Below the pieces are notes generated by a model. It was not told where the DNA came from. It made no database searches and saw nothing but the letters and a program-made list of their open reading frames with translations. The position numbers and the translations under genes are program-made. This document shows, one piece after another, positions 32,356-43,780 of a stretch of 64,000 bases of DNA. This DNA is from Pictodentalium vernedei (Eukaryota; Mollusca; Scaphopoda; Dentaliida; Dentaliidae), in the NCBI GenBank assembly GCA_031216915.1, contig CM062295.1:177148927-177212926 (forward strand). The letters are read 5' to 3'. Every line of letters starts with the position of its first letter. Position 1 is the first letter of the stretch.

Positions 32356-34322
32356 GCTCATCTTGACAAAGTCAAGCTGAGCTAATCTCATCGCTCTCCG
32401 TCCGTCGTCCGTCGTCTGTCGTCCGTCGTCCGTCGTCCGCCAACACCATGTTTTGGTCTTCTCCTCCAAAGCCACTGGGACAATCCAAGTGAAAGTTTGT
32501 GAGAGTGATGGTCCCAAAGGGGCATTTCATTTTTGTTCAACTCAGCATGCTCAGCCCCATAGGGAGGGAGTGGGGGAAAATGCTCCAAAATATTTTTAAA
32601 ATCTTCTTCTCAAGAACCAGTGTGTAGAATGACTTGATATTTGCTATAGAGCTTCCATATGAGGTGTAGAATCAAATTTGTTCAAACGAAGTTCGTGAAG
32701 TAATATTTGGCTTTGTAATAGGAGGGGTAACATTTTTGGCCCTGCCCAAAATTTCTATTTTCTGAACCGATGGTCTGGTATGAACCAAATTTGGTTTGTG
32801 GTAGTATTGGGTCATAAGTACTTGACCCATGCAAAAAAAAAAAATCCCGCATCCCCATGGGAACCCTGGGAGCTAAAAATAGAAATATTTTCAAACGCCC
32901 ATATTTCCCAAACCCCACGGAACAGAGAGCTTTTATTTGGTATGAAGTATCCTTATGACCAGTAGAATTGAATGGTAAAAACATTGCCATCGGTTATGTT
33001 AGGGTGTTCTGTAATGGGCATTGAAAACATGCTGAGTCAGCACATTTGCAAAAATTTAAAAAAAATCTTTTCTCCAGAACCAATCATCAGAATCTTTTGA
33101 TATTTGGTATACAGCATTCATAGTGGGGTCAGATAAAAGTTTGTTGAAATAAAGCTCATTGGTTCATATTTAGGCTCTCTGCAGGAGCCCGAAGTTTTAA
33201 CATAGGGTAATATGGGGAATATTCTTTAAAAATCTTCTTCTTCAGAACCACCAGTCAGAATCTTTTAATATTTGGTATACATCATTGTTATGAGGGTCAG
33301 ATTCTAGATTGTTCAAACCAAGTCCCTAGGTTAATATTTGGGCTTCCTATGGAAGCCCAAATTTTATCTTTGTTCAATATGGAGGGTAATTTAAAAAAAT
33401 CTTCTTCTTCAGATCCATCAGTCAGAATGCTTTGATATTTGGTATGCAACATCTCTATGGGGTTCAGATTCAAGTTTGTTCAAATCAGATCCCTAGGTAT
33501 ATATTTGGACTCACTATGGTAGCCCAAATTTTTACTTAGTGCAATATGAGGAAATTTCTTTAAAAATCTTCTTCTTCAGATCCACCAGTCGGAATGCTTT
33601 TATATTTGGTATACAACATCTCTAGGGGGATCAGATTCCAAGTTGTTCAATTCGAGTGCCTAGGTTAATATTTGGGCTCCATATGGGAACATGAAATTTA
33701 ACTTAGTACAATATGAGGGAATTTCTTCAAAAATCTTCTTCTTCAGATTCACTTGTCAGAATGCTTTCACATTTGGTATACAACATCTCTAGGGTGGTCA
33801 GATTCAAGTTTGTTCAAATCGGATCCATAGGTTAATATTTGGGATCGCTATGGTAGCCCAAATTTGAAGTTAGTGCAATTCGAAGAAATTTCTTTACAAT
33901 TTCTCTTCTTCAGATCCAACAGTCAGAATGCTTTCATATTCGGTACACAACATCTCTAGGGAAGTCAGATTTAACTGTGTTCAAATCAAGAGCCTGGGTT
34001 AATATTTGGGCTCTCTATGGGAGCCGGAATTGGCCATTTTGCTGAAGAATTAAAAATTTTGTATCCAGTGCCCTCTAGAGGTACTAAGATTAATCCACAT
34101 AGGTTGTATCAAGGGGCTTCATAGGGGAGCTCTACATTTTACTTATGATCAACTGAAGAAAAGGCATGATGCCCAGATTATTTTTGTCACTCCTGAGGGA
34201 CTCGAGGATTGATAGTGTAGCCTATGGAGATGGCTTGCTTAATGTAGACTCATTCTTGGACTCTGTTTAAATTGTGTTCTGTACAAGATGAGCGCTTCAG
34301 GCCCCGTGGGGCCTCTTGTTAC
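32356..34322. mobile_element. Tandem-cored Helentron/'pearl'-like element 2
   Basis: It starts with the hairpin AGCTCATCTTGACAAAGTCA then AGCTGAGCT and a CCGTCCGTCGTC microsatellite. The core has about 10-11 units of 165-175 bp (TATTTGGTATACAACATCTC, AAAATCTTCTTCTTCAGATC). It ends CAAGATGAGCG, hairpin AGGCCCCGTGGGGCCT, CTTGTTAC. It begins only about 50 bp downstream of OvoA exon d. Confidence 0.8.
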
Positions 34323-34388
34323 TTCAAACGATACCTTACCATTTAGTGACATGGGAATAGATAGATAGAAACAGAGGTTTCCGAATCC

Positions 34389-34400
34389 CCCCCACACACA

Positions 34401-34471
<71 letters not shown>

Positions 34472-34665
34472 TCTTGTTTACCCTACATACCGAGGTACCC
34501 CATTGTTTGTCCTTTGTGTGTACTAACGGTTTCTACCTCGTTTTGGCGGTACAGTTCTGGGAAAACAACCGAGGTAAAGGGTTTCTTTTGTCTTTTGTAC
34601 CTCGGTAAGGCGAAACACGCAAACTCTTTTGTCTAGTTACCTCGTCAAGTTGGTAAGACAACCCC

Positions 34666-34696
<31 letters not shown>

Positions 34697-34705
34697 ACAC
34701 AAACA
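34389..34705. repeat. (CA)n, (GA)n and C-run microsatellites
   Basis: A (CA)n tract of about 60 bases then GAGAGAGAGA lies at 34393-34470. A C-run followed by (CA)n lies at 34662-34705. The stretch between has repeated TACCTCGGTA-like inverted motifs near 34490-34610. Confidence 0.85.
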
Positions 34706-35475
34706 CACACTCGCCAAATTAACGTTTAGTTGGAAAAAATGTCAGGTGAACGGAATGAATTCCTTTAGGCCTATAATCTTCTTAGATACTCATAAAACAG
34801 AAACGAATGGAGATAATTGTGAGAATCAGTGAGATCCCAGTTGGAAACAATGAGACTGCCTCTTTTCCACATCTGTTTTAAAAACTTTTAAAGTCATGTG
34901 AGGATACTCAATTGTGGCACGCGGCAACGCTGTGCATTGCCAGTTTCTGTTATGGTCTTGCCCCACCATCAGAGAATCCTATGTACTCCGATGCATTTAT
35001 ATATACCGGGAAAAAATTCAAACCACTCGTCCAGCGCACAAGTACAAGGCAAATAGAACTCGTTGATAGTGAAAAAAACTCGACATGATCTCTTGAGTTA
35101 ATGTTAATTTCTAGTCTTAAAACAAACACACACAACGACAGTTTTTTGAGAATTCTCTCTTCGAAATCATCTAAGTATGCAACAGAAAGGATGTTCGAAT
35201 CGCATTTGCCCAAATATAATCGGTAAGCTATAACCTGCCATTTCCGGGGACCGACCTGGGCATGCGCCAGTGCGTATTTTGTTCTGAAACATCAGGACCT
35301 GGCTCTTAAATCTCAGAAATAGGCTTCTCAGTTGGCGCGTAACTTCTCAGATCATATTTTGATATTCTTTCGATGGATAATCGAGAGAGACACTCTTACA
35401 TGTATTATACAAATGATTATCATTTATCATTGTTGTAGAGTGCTTAAGTTAATACTTCAAGTCTTAATTACCAAG

Positions 35476-35563
35476 CATTAATCTTCACTGTGGTTTCTGA
35501 TCAAGTCTTGGCTGCCTAAATAGGCAGCCAAGACTTGATCAGAAACCACAGTGAAGATTAATG
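35476..35563. repeat. Perfect 43-bp inverted repeat
   Basis: The left arm (35476-35518) starts CATTAATCTTCACTGTGG. The right arm (35521-35563) is its exact reverse complement, with a 2-base spacer. No mismatch was seen by eye. It lies in an OvoA intron. Confidence 0.85.
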
Positions 35564-35939
35564 TTTGCTATAGTGCACTAAATGAAAATGATGAGAGCTA
35601 TTACAGACTTGCTGTGTGTGTTACAAACAGCAGTGTGACTCCGTAAATTGAAATCTGGCGCATGAATTGAAAAAATAGGCTCCGAGGCTAGAGCGTATTT
35701 TAAATAGTCCTGATCGGTCCCTGCATTTCCATGTGTTACACAAACATTTTTGGGGTAAAGAAAATTGAGGCATTCGATGACAAGAGGACACAATAAACAA
35801 CAACTTGAGAAGGGAGAGTCAGCAAACCGTAAGGCCCTCCATTACACAGCAATCTGTCTCTTGTAATAAAAAAATATGTTATATAGTGTGTTGCTTAATC
35901 TCGCACTGTTTCCTTGTGTGCTATTCTGTTCTGTTCTGA

Positions 35940-36165
35940 ACGACACTTAGGATAACCTCCTGTTGGACAGTTTTACGGGTGGAAGAAGTTGGAGTACACA
36001 GAAAGAACCACCAGTGGAAGGCGAGCAACTGTCAGACTCCTTAACATACTAACTCCACACAGAGTTAGCATCGGTTGAAGATAAGTGCACCATCGACGTA
36101 CAATACGCCCTTGCACAGTACGCCACTGTGCCTCCACGTAGGCAATCGGCATTAAGAGCCTTGCG
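35940..36165 (-). mobile_element. SINE, minus strand, 5'-truncated
   Basis: CAGTTTTACGGGTGGAAGAA, GAGCAACTGTCAGACTCCTT and TGAAGATAAGTGCACCATCG match the common SINE body in reverse orientation. The tRNA-like head is missing; the match stops at GCCTTGCGG. Confidence 0.8.
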
Positions 36166-36442
36166 GAATTTCCCCCTGGCCCATACGGCCAGTCCACCTC
36201 CGCTAGACTAATGGACTGCAGATAGCGCATTGGTGCATTCAAGGGACGAATTTTATGAGAAGGCTTTAATTCAAAACTATTTTCTCGGATTTCCTTGGGA
36301 AACATGTCCCCAACTCCATACCAGTCCCTCTCGTCTCACGCGTCAGAACAATCTCAGTTTGCATCTCACGTCCGGGACAGCAAATAATGATTTGGGAAGG
36401 AAGACTTCAATTTATTACCCATGCTATTTTGATTTCTTACAG

Positions 36443-36521
36443 TTAACCTGGTTACCAAACGAAGTTGGATTTCATGATCTTGCGTTGGTGACGTTTCTAG
36501 AAAGAACACCAGAACCAAGAG
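36443..36521 (+). CDS. OvoA: OvoA exon e: methyltransferase mid part
   Basis: Acceptor TTTCTTACAG ends at 36442 and donor GTAAGT starts at 36522; 26 codons plus one base (phase 1). LTWLPNEVGFHDLALVTFLE then RTPEPR corresponds to the family's region around strand beta-4, where an aspartate usually precedes a hydrophobic strand and a conserved NLLCRLPDP-like loop. Here the loop reads TFLERTPEP, conservative in shape but not in residues. Confidence 0.9.
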
Positions 36522-36689
36522 GTAAGTTGTTATAGATACGTTTAAAGCCAATTGTGTGAAATCATAATGAAACTTTAAAATAGTATGTCATGAGCGATCT
36601 GTTAAACATCGAAGTTCTAAATTGTCTTTTGAAAAGTCTTTGGAACCAGAAAAATGTTTGCCGAGCCGTGTTGCTGGTTTCAAATATAC

Positions 36690-37330
36690 ACCTGGAACTT
36701 AATTAAGGATCCCCTGTTTTTGTCGCAGTGGTGTTAATAGAAACTGCCATTACTTTCCTGCTGTATTTAAGATGGCCAAAAGTGATTGTTTGCTGAAAGA
36801 ATGGTCTATTGACAAATGAAAGATAATAAAATGATGAAAATATGCAGTATTTTAATGGCGCTAATTACACATATTTGTCACTAATGTTTTTGATGGAAAA
36901 ATGTTCTCTCGACAAGTATGGTGCTGGAACGGTCCAAGATGAAACATGGCGGTAATTACTGACAAAAATGTAACTTGTGATCTCCTGAACACAACTGCAG
37001 TGTCTAGCGTCAGTAGCGAGTGTATCCACCATGTGCCCGGATGACAGCCTGAACCCTCTTACTAAAGCTACCAGGGAGCCTTCTGATGCGGTCCAGAGAC
37101 AACTACCGCCACTCCTCATGCAATGCAGCTTCCAAATCGGCTAAAGTATGTGCATCTGTGGATCCCTTGCTTGCACATGACGTCCGTGAAAGTCCCAGAT
37201 GTGTTCTAAGGGATTCAAATCGGGGCTCATTGCAGGCCAAGGTAGTGTTGTAATAGCATTGTTCTAAAAGAATGCTGTCGTGGCATGGGAACGATGTGGC
37301 CTTGCATTGTCGTCTATGAATACAGAGCGA
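36690..37330 (-). pseudogene. Tc1-like transposase C-terminal pseudogene
   Basis: Read on the minus strand from about 37325, the sequence gives VFIDDNARPHRSHATTAF, then SPDLNPLEHIWDFHGRHVQA and, in shifted frames, RIRRLPGSFSKRVQAVIRAHGGYTRY split over two stretches. These include the DNARPH and NP..H.WD blocks typical of Tc1-like DDE transposases. A stop follows ATTAF and another interrupts EEWR. GAACTTAATTAAGGATCCCC at 36697-36716 resembles a Tc1 terminal repeat, giving one end; the other end is lost. Confidence 0.85.
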
Positions 37331-38403
37331 CGATTTGATAAACTACCTCAAAGCTTACAAATCTGTAATGTGTAGACTTTAAAGTGGATGTGAAGTCGCA
37401 GTCTAATTGCTTCAACCATTAAATGCTAATCGAATGCAAATTTCTATTCCTGAAAATGATACCCATTTCTAAAACTAGTCTTCATGTTTCAAAAATGTTT
37501 CATTATTTGTGAAGAAGGTAAAAGGTAAATATGACAATTCACATAGCTTTTTGTGCGAATTGTTTTTGGGTTTGTTTTTTTCTGTTTTTGGCGAAGTTCT
37601 GAGAAAATATTTACTTTGTTATTGTTACCAATAAAGTTCAGGTTTCGTTTGTGCTGCTTTGTATCAGGGTCGCTGGTAAGCCAACGATCTGATAGGTAGT
37701 TTTTTGTCTTTTTTGCCTCATCAGACAAAGCATGCGCAACTGGTAAAGCCTGGAAGGAGCGGATGTGACTAACCACAGTCAACTTGGACTACTGGCTGCT
37801 TTGACGCATGTTAACATCCACGAATACACAGTGCTTTTCTGTTTTGTAACAGCTTGGATGTCAGATCTCTGACATATTTATTCTTGTTTCCATGGCAGTC
37901 ACAGCAAACACGACGGAATCGTTTTGTAACCTTACTATTAGAGAACAGCAGTACTTTCCTGGAGGAACGCGCGGAACGCTGGTCTCCCACATTTGTCTGA
38001 GAGGAGATGTTGTCGTTCCCCACAATTTCAAGACTCCAATGGCTTGTTCTTCACGAATATCGAATACAGCGATCAATCACTCGTCTCGCTAACGGCAATA
38101 TACAAATGTTAGCTATGTGTAACTCGAGCGACCTCTTCCAGACACCAATGCCTACTTCTCGAAGCCCGTACTACGAGAGCAAGTACACTCTCGGGCTCTC
38201 CCCCAACAACGCGCCCCACGTTTGGAACGGGCGTTCAGCGCGCAGCTGTATCCGAAGCTCGCCACAGGCTATTCTCTCACTCTTTAATTGCGGAAACGTA
38301 TCACCTGATGCTGAGGAATCACTTAAAAATCCCCTTAGAGCGACAATTGTGATGATCCTCCCGAAATCTGGTCTTCCTAATTATCCTGTTTTTAATATTT
38401 CAG

Positions 38404-38512
38404 CCTGGCTGTCAAGATTATGGGAGATAACAAAGCCAACAGGGGTAGCTGTTATTGCATCTAAAGACGGCAGATGGAACCAGACAACTTTGCAACCAGA
38501 ATTGGGAAGAAG
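38404..38512 (+). CDS. OvoA: OvoA exon f: methyltransferase beta-5 region
   Basis: Acceptor AATATTTCAG ends at 38403 and donor GTGAGT starts at 38513. Two bases complete an Ala codon from the phase-1 intron, then 35 codons plus two bases follow. WLSRLWEITKPTGVAVIASK matches the helix and strand after the central sheet, the 'R..LV.PGG.LVL' pattern of class I methyltransferases in OvoA. It ends LQPELGRR. Confidence 0.92.
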
Positions 38513-38519
38513 GTGAGTT

Positions 38520-38880
38520 GACGGTTTGCATGCGTTTTTATAAGAAAGTCCTCTCTCTTGAACCTCCAGTTACCAATTCCATCAATTCTCCTGGCACTTG
38601 AAAAAAATGTTTTAAAATAAGCATTAAAATTTGAATGATAATATGTGTGTGTACACAGATTGCTATTCCGATTTCAGTATTTATTTTTTTTACCTACAAA
38701 ATATTGCGATTCCTCGCTGGAACAAGCAATTCGTGCTTCCAAATAGGAAGTGTTAGGGGTGGGGCGAGGGTCCTAATCCTACTTTTGGACAGAAATAGTG
38801 CATTTCTCAGTTATTAAGTTCAAATTGATATACAATGTTGTTCGGTTTTCGAAGAGGGATTATTTGAAGAATTGTATAAA
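38520..38880. other. Non-coding intron, nothing recognised
   Basis: AT-rich; no repeat or ORF with motifs. Confidence 0.5.
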
Positions 38881-38881
38881 T

Positions 38882-39785
38882 GAATTTATCTGATAACCAT
38901 AGAGTATAACACCCGTTGTATATACTTGAAGTATATACAACGGGTGTTGTATATAATTATAATTTATGCGAACGATCTCTGACCTCTTTCAATTCCATTT
39001 TCATTCATTCATTCATGAAACATCGTTATATCACAGGGCAGGTTTTAATTGTACGCTTACTGCACTTTGTCAAAATCCTCTGATGGTGTCATTTCTTATT
39101 TATTTTGCTTCAATAAAGGCAACCTAAAATTTTGCTTCAAAACATTGTAGAAATTACTTGAATCTTAATAGTAATTAGTATGCGGCGACTGCGAACTATT
39201 TATAGTCACGGCCTCGATCAAAAGTACTCGCGGACCTGCGCTAATTAAAAGTTCGTCTGCTCTACCTGAAAAAAAAACACTTCGTAAAAATTGTAAACAA
39301 ACGCAAAATTATTTGTTATATGGGACTACAGCATAAAACACGGAAGAAAACTGGAACTATGTCAAAAAAAGAATAACTCTACTGAAACACCGTTTTGTTA
39401 CTGTTAATAAAATAGTTGAAATTTATTTTGTTCCAGCGCAGTTACATGATGCAAGAAGTGCAATCGCACTTTACAATCGCCGTCATCGATTTTGTAATGT
39501 AAGGGACACAACTCTATGCGTCTTGTCCTATTTCTTTTGTCTCGTAGACTGGTTTTCTTTGGAGGCCCGTGGGAAGCATATATAAGTCGGGTAGACGCAC
39601 GAGACGGGTGTCTGTTTGTTATCAGATAAAAACAATAAACATATAGTGTGTTTTTATATCTGTGTTATATAACTCGTTGAAATATGGTTTATTTTTTCTC
39701 GGCGAAGCCTCGAAAAAATAAACCATATTTCAACTCGTTGTATAACACAGATATAAAAACACACTATATGTTTATTGTCTATATG
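38882..39785. mobile_element. ~900-bp dispersed element, copy 1
   Basis: It starts TTTATCTGATAACCATAGAG, contains a hairpin ACACCCGTTGTATATACTTG..AACGGGTGT, and ends with a long hairpin (39640-39785: ATATAGTGTGTTTTTATATC, TCGGCGAAGCCTCGA centre). A second copy with the same order of parts lies at 59676-60497. GTTATCAGATAAA inside the right part is an inverted copy of the left TTTATCTGATAAC. No ORF. Superfamily unknown. Confidence 0.75.
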
Positions 39786-40413
39786 AGAGTGCATTTGAAT
39801 ATATGTGGCAAGGAATTCTTAGCATTGTGAAACTTTGCATTGAAAATCTAAATTTCTCCCCCTACTTCCTATGCAAGGTATGCGTGTCTCATGTGAGAAG
39901 GCCGTGTGAGATAGATATTTATCTCACGTGACCCACATGACCGGCTTATTACCATATTTAATGAGCGAAGGACTATTCAATCATTGCCCGTTCTTCTGTA
40001 AATAAACAACACGGTGTCACATTTCGAAAATATTAGCAGACGAACGTTTTATCGAAGAAAATAGAAATACAAACACAGACCGCAAAACCAAAGGGCACTT
40101 GACTCTTTTATATGAATGTTTGTGTGAACGCCATTATGAGTGGAGAGAGTTGCACGAAATTCCCGTCGAAAAGTTATGGGAATACATTGCAGAATTCATA
40201 ATGTGTCAATGTTCATTTCGCTATAAATCTTTAACCTCTGTCTTCCCGGGTTTGGAATTTAATTTCGTGGTATATACCTGTGGTAAATACAGAACTTTTG
40301 CGCGCTCTTTCCGATAAGCGAATCAGTTTTTTTTCAGAAATGGACAAGAAAATTGTTCGATATAGCTGCAGATGCCCTGAATAACTTTTGATGACGAGTG
40401 TTTTGGTAGGGGG

Positions 40414-41368
40414 AGAAAAATTATCCCTAATGGGGCGGATGTGAAATAAGGAAATCTCACCCTCTGGACAAGATATTTGGTCCAGACAGTCGGCAAGCCT
40501 TGTGTCTGGCCCAAATATCTTGCCCTCCAGGCCTGGCATTCTGAAAAATGCAGGAGGGCAAAAAATCGCTCTCCTCAATCAGCTTAGGAGAGCAATTAGC
40601 TTTACACAGCATTTTAAGTATCCAGTTGAACGAACTCATTGAAACTGAAACCAACAGACTACATCAGTGATTTTATTAACTTTACTAAGGTAAAGCGAAA
40701 TCTCTTAGACATCTAGATGTCTCACTCAACAACCGAACACACACTTGACAAGACCTGTGTGTGTACCCAGACCTGTTGTCCAAGAAAGTCATACGCCTAC
40801 CACTACCACCTTCAACCCCCTAAGGGGGGTTGAAGGTGGTAGTGGTAGGCGTATGACTTTCTTGGACAACAGGTCTGCTTGAATCTACAGTCACATCCTG
40901 GTGCAAGTGCTTCAAGTGACAGGATAGTAGTAATGGTAGTATATTATAGTGTCAATATTGCTTGAATAATTACCACTGAAACTGTGATGTCAGTTGTTGA
41001 ACTTAAAACTGACAGAAAAAAAATATTGCTGTGACCCATTTTGCTTCAAATGATTGCAACTGTGTTTGGGTATGGTTGCAGCCATTACCTTTTACCACTA
41101 AACCAGTTTCAAAATGAAATTACGTGATGTTATGTGACTTCGAAGTTAAATTACATTTTTGCTTTACAACAAAAATTTAATGTGAGCATAATACATGTAA
41201 TCTCAATCATCCCAGACCAAAATATTTAGGAGGGCAATTTTTCGCTCTCCTTAATTCTTTCAGGAGGGCAGTGAGGAGAGCTAAAAAATCGCTCTCCTGA
41301 AATTGCCAAGCCTGGCCCTCGGGTGAGATGTCCCCATCTCACACCCTCACCCATCAGGGATAATAATA
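40414..41368. mobile_element. Inverted-repeat element (GGGATAAT ends) with inner palindromes
   Basis: ATTATCCCTAATGGGG and ATCTCACCCTCTGG at the left are matched by CCCTCGGGTGAGATG and CCCATCAGGGATAAT at the right (about 41315-41366). Inside each end are GGAGGGCAA..TCGCTCTCCT blocks. At about 950 bp it has no transposase. It carries the perfect palindrome at 40768-40877. Confidence 0.7.
40768..40877. repeat. Perfect 53-bp inverted repeat
   Basis: The left arm (40768-40820) starts CAGACCTGTTGTCCAAGAAA. The right arm (40825-40877) is an exact reverse complement; the 4-base spacer is TAAG. It sits within the element at 40414-41368. Confidence 0.9.
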
Positions 41369-41462
41369 ATTCCTTCGTGGGCAGTGATAAGACCAGCTCC
41401 GAAGTCAGACCTATTTCGAATCATCTGTCACATTACATCGTGTATAAAATCCGTAAAATAAC

Positions 41463-41585
41463 CCTTTACCTAGCAAATCGTCAACATCCACTCGCGCAAT
41501 TCAGCAGTTGAAAAAATATCACTTTTCAAACAACAGACCCCTCTTTGATCACATGATATGGTTTTCTTGAATTTTATTTTAAAAA
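41463..41585. mobile_element. Partial TTAA MITE (CCCTTTACC family, subfamily C)
   Basis: CCCTTTACCTAGCAAATCG, GACCCCTCTTTGATCACATG and ATATGGTTTTCTTGAA match 48153-48379 and 57554-57793. The right end was not found. Confidence 0.6.
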
Positions 41586-41889
41586 AAACAAAGAAAAAAA
41601 AAATTATATTTAAAAAATAAATTTTGATATCGTCTACGTTAGGGAAAAATGACCGATTTATCCTCTTTCTATATTTTCTAAGGTGCAATTTCTCAGGCAA
41701 ATGTTGTTTTATGAAACTGTTTAAATAAAGTGGTGATGCACAATAAAACGAAGGATACGAAAAGATGATAGCTTTACTTTTGATGAAATTTTTTTCTTGA
41801 AATGTGTTTGTAACTTGTAGAGACTTGGCGTTCTGAGACGGATAACAGCGTCTCATCTTCACATAACCAATGAAAGTCAGGCGGGTAGC

Positions 41890-42310
41890 CAGGATTCTAT
41901 AATAGGTGTGCCCGAGCTATTTTAGGGTTTTTTTTTTGGTGGGGTGGGGGAGCAAAGATGATAGTTTATGAAAAGCCGTTGTGTGGGAGTTTGGAGGCCT
42001 CTTCTAGCCCTAACTAGAACCCCCTGGTTGTTTCTCCTCCCCCAGGAGGGGCAGTTTCCAGAGAGTCCTAGCTAGGACTACTGTGAGCGAATCAGAGGCA
42101 TTTGTAGCGTTTGTAGCTCCAATATTGGAAACCATTTTGGGTGCTGTATGTTGTGTGAAAGCTGCAGTGAGCCAATGTTTTGGAAGCCAACGAAATGTTT
42201 TGGGGTGGATAAGTCCCCCCCCCCCCCCCAAGTTTTGTGGTGACCAAGCCCCCCCCCCCCCTCCCCTGCACCCCTCGCCCTGTAGCTATGCCACTAAAAA
42301 TGTTATTTGA
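41890..42310. repeat. Dispersed repeat, copy 1 (GGCCTC..ACTAGAACC)
   Basis: CCCTAACTAGAACCCCCTGG, GAGAGTCCTAGCTAGGACTA and TTGGAAACCATTTTGGGTGC, TGAAAGCTGCAGTGAGCC correspond in order to 51880-52570. Two C-runs (42215-42229, 42249-42261) lie near its right end. Confidence 0.7.
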
Positions 42311-42666
42311 AAATGTAGTTGCAATTTCACTAACTGGAACAATTGGCAGTTACTTATCGTTTTTCTGGTATATTATCCTCGTGCTTTGTTTTTTAACGCG
42401 TAAAACTAAAAGACGATAAAGCGCTGGTTCTGACAAACTAGTGAAAAGTTAGTATCGACAGAAATATGAACCAAATATTCCGCAACATTATCGATCTCCG
42501 ATCTCCATTTTAAAACAAAGAATCTTTTTAACATAGTAAAACAGACCATAATGGATTTTTTAATGTGCATTGTTGAATAAACTTATTTCATTTCATTTCC
42601 ATAACACTATAACAGCTGATAAGAAAATACATTCAAAAATATCCCGCCTTCAAATTTATTTTCCAG

Positions 42667-42754
42667 GCTGCATTGTGTTAGATCTGAAGAGGTGAAGTTT
42701 ACTGGTGCATCAGGTGAAGAGGCAGCCACATTTACAACATGGAAGCGACTTTAG
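42667..42754 (+). CDS. OvoA: OvoA last exon: C-terminus and stop
   Basis: Acceptor TTATTTTCCAG ends at 42666. Its first base completes an Arg codon (phase 2), then LHCVRSEEVKFTGASGEEAT, FTTWKRL and TAG at 42752-42754. The family ends in a similar strand that carries a conserved aromatic near the last residues (H..L..R pattern), so TTWKRL is a plausible natural end. No AATAAA was seen close downstream. Confidence 0.9.
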
Positions 42755-43540
42755 AGCGAATACTAGGCGGTCTGACGTATTGCTCACATCTCAGCAAAAA
42801 CAGATCTACTTCACCAATTAGAATTTCTATATTTATAGCTTTTTCAAGAAACCATTCGCATTTATATATGCTGACGACTGTAGGGATTACTTGATAAATC
42901 TCAGTGTTCAGAGAGTCCTGGAATATCTTCTTAATTTGATAGTGAAATTAATTGGCCTAATCTACCTAATCTACTAAAAGCATCCCTGCCCCTGCCCTAC
43001 ACTGAGTGAAGAATCGGGAGGGATTCTGGATTGACCACCCGTTGCATTCGCGACGAACATTATTTCATGAATGTTTTTTAGCCGGAGGAATATTGGTTAC
43101 AGCACTAAAGAATCATAATGAATCAATCTTTGCTGTCTGTGTGGGAAAGTTCAGTAATAACTCGACCATAAAGCCTCATAGGATTGTAGGGCTGAGTTAT
43201 CCCTGAGCCTTTGCACCACTTGTTATCTATATCGTCGTCTTATCAAATTCCAAATGTTCTGTCACGCACAACTTTAGGCACGCCATGTTGAGTCAATAAC
43301 AAACAAAAAACGGATGTATTGAAACCAGCCTACAGCTGCACTTGAGGTGGGTAGTCCAGGATTGGCCTGTGTACTTGTAATGGCAGTAAATGAACACATC
43401 CCTCCCTAGATTTTTTTCAAATCAGATGTATCACTAGCTGGGCATTGATAAAGTCTGGTAGAACTTGCCATCATGTACTTGCAGGAAATGACCTAGCACT
43501 GGAAGATTGCTACATTGTTTTTGGTGTCGGAAATTTGCCT
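42755..43540. other. OvoA 3' UTR and downstream, nothing else recognised
   Basis: The 3' UTR must begin here; its end is unclear because only weak signals (e.g. ATAAAG near 43168) are present. A 66-codon ORF from 43006 has no motif. Confidence 0.5.
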
Positions 43541-43547
43541 TCATTAA

Positions 43548-43780
43548 CCCTTTACCTAACATGAAAAGCAGAAGACATTTGCAAACAAAATTCTTGAATA
43601 ATTATTTTTTTTCATTTTTTTGTCTCAAAAAGATAGGTTATCACCCCTAACTGGAACGAGCTCGACGAGCTCGTTCCAAAGAGGGGTCATAACCTATGTT
43701 TTTGAGACGAAAAATGAAACTTAATTGGCGATTTTTGAGAATAGCGCTGGCTGGTTTTGGCCGTTACGTTGGGTAAAGGG
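43548..43780. mobile_element. TTAA-flanked palindromic MITE (CCCTTTACC family)
   Basis: The left flank TTAA is at 43544-43547; the right flank reads TTAT. The ends are CCCTTTACCTAACATG and GTTGGGTAAAGGG. The core is GGAACGAGCTCGACGAGCTC. It lies about 800 bp after the OvoA stop. Confidence 0.85.

Larger units (their letters stand above)
14682..42754 (+). other. OvoA: OvoA gene, 3' half: seven exons over 28 kb
   Basis: OvoA couples cysteine to C5 of histidine using O2 and non-haem iron, giving 5-histidylcysteine sulfoxide. After C-S cleavage by a separate PLP enzyme (OvoB), the C-terminal methyltransferase domain N-methylates 5-thiohistidine to ovothiol A, an antioxidant of marine invertebrates. 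The seven exons below join without a frameshift into 345 codons plus TAG; every intron is GT..AG. Family proteins are about 700-770 residues, so about half is here: the end of the FGE-sulfatase-like domain and the methyltransferase domain. Intron sizes are about 6.6, 7.6, 2.7, 4.1, 1.9 and 4.2 kb, all repeat-filled. Promoter, start codon and upstream exons are not in view. No AATAAA was found within about 1 kb after the stop; a weak ATAAAG lies near 43168. Confidence 0.92.

Noticed and set aside
38007-38516. 169-codon ORF as an independent gene
   Set aside because: Only its last 36 codons (38404-38512) are the OvoA exon; the upstream part is intron read through.
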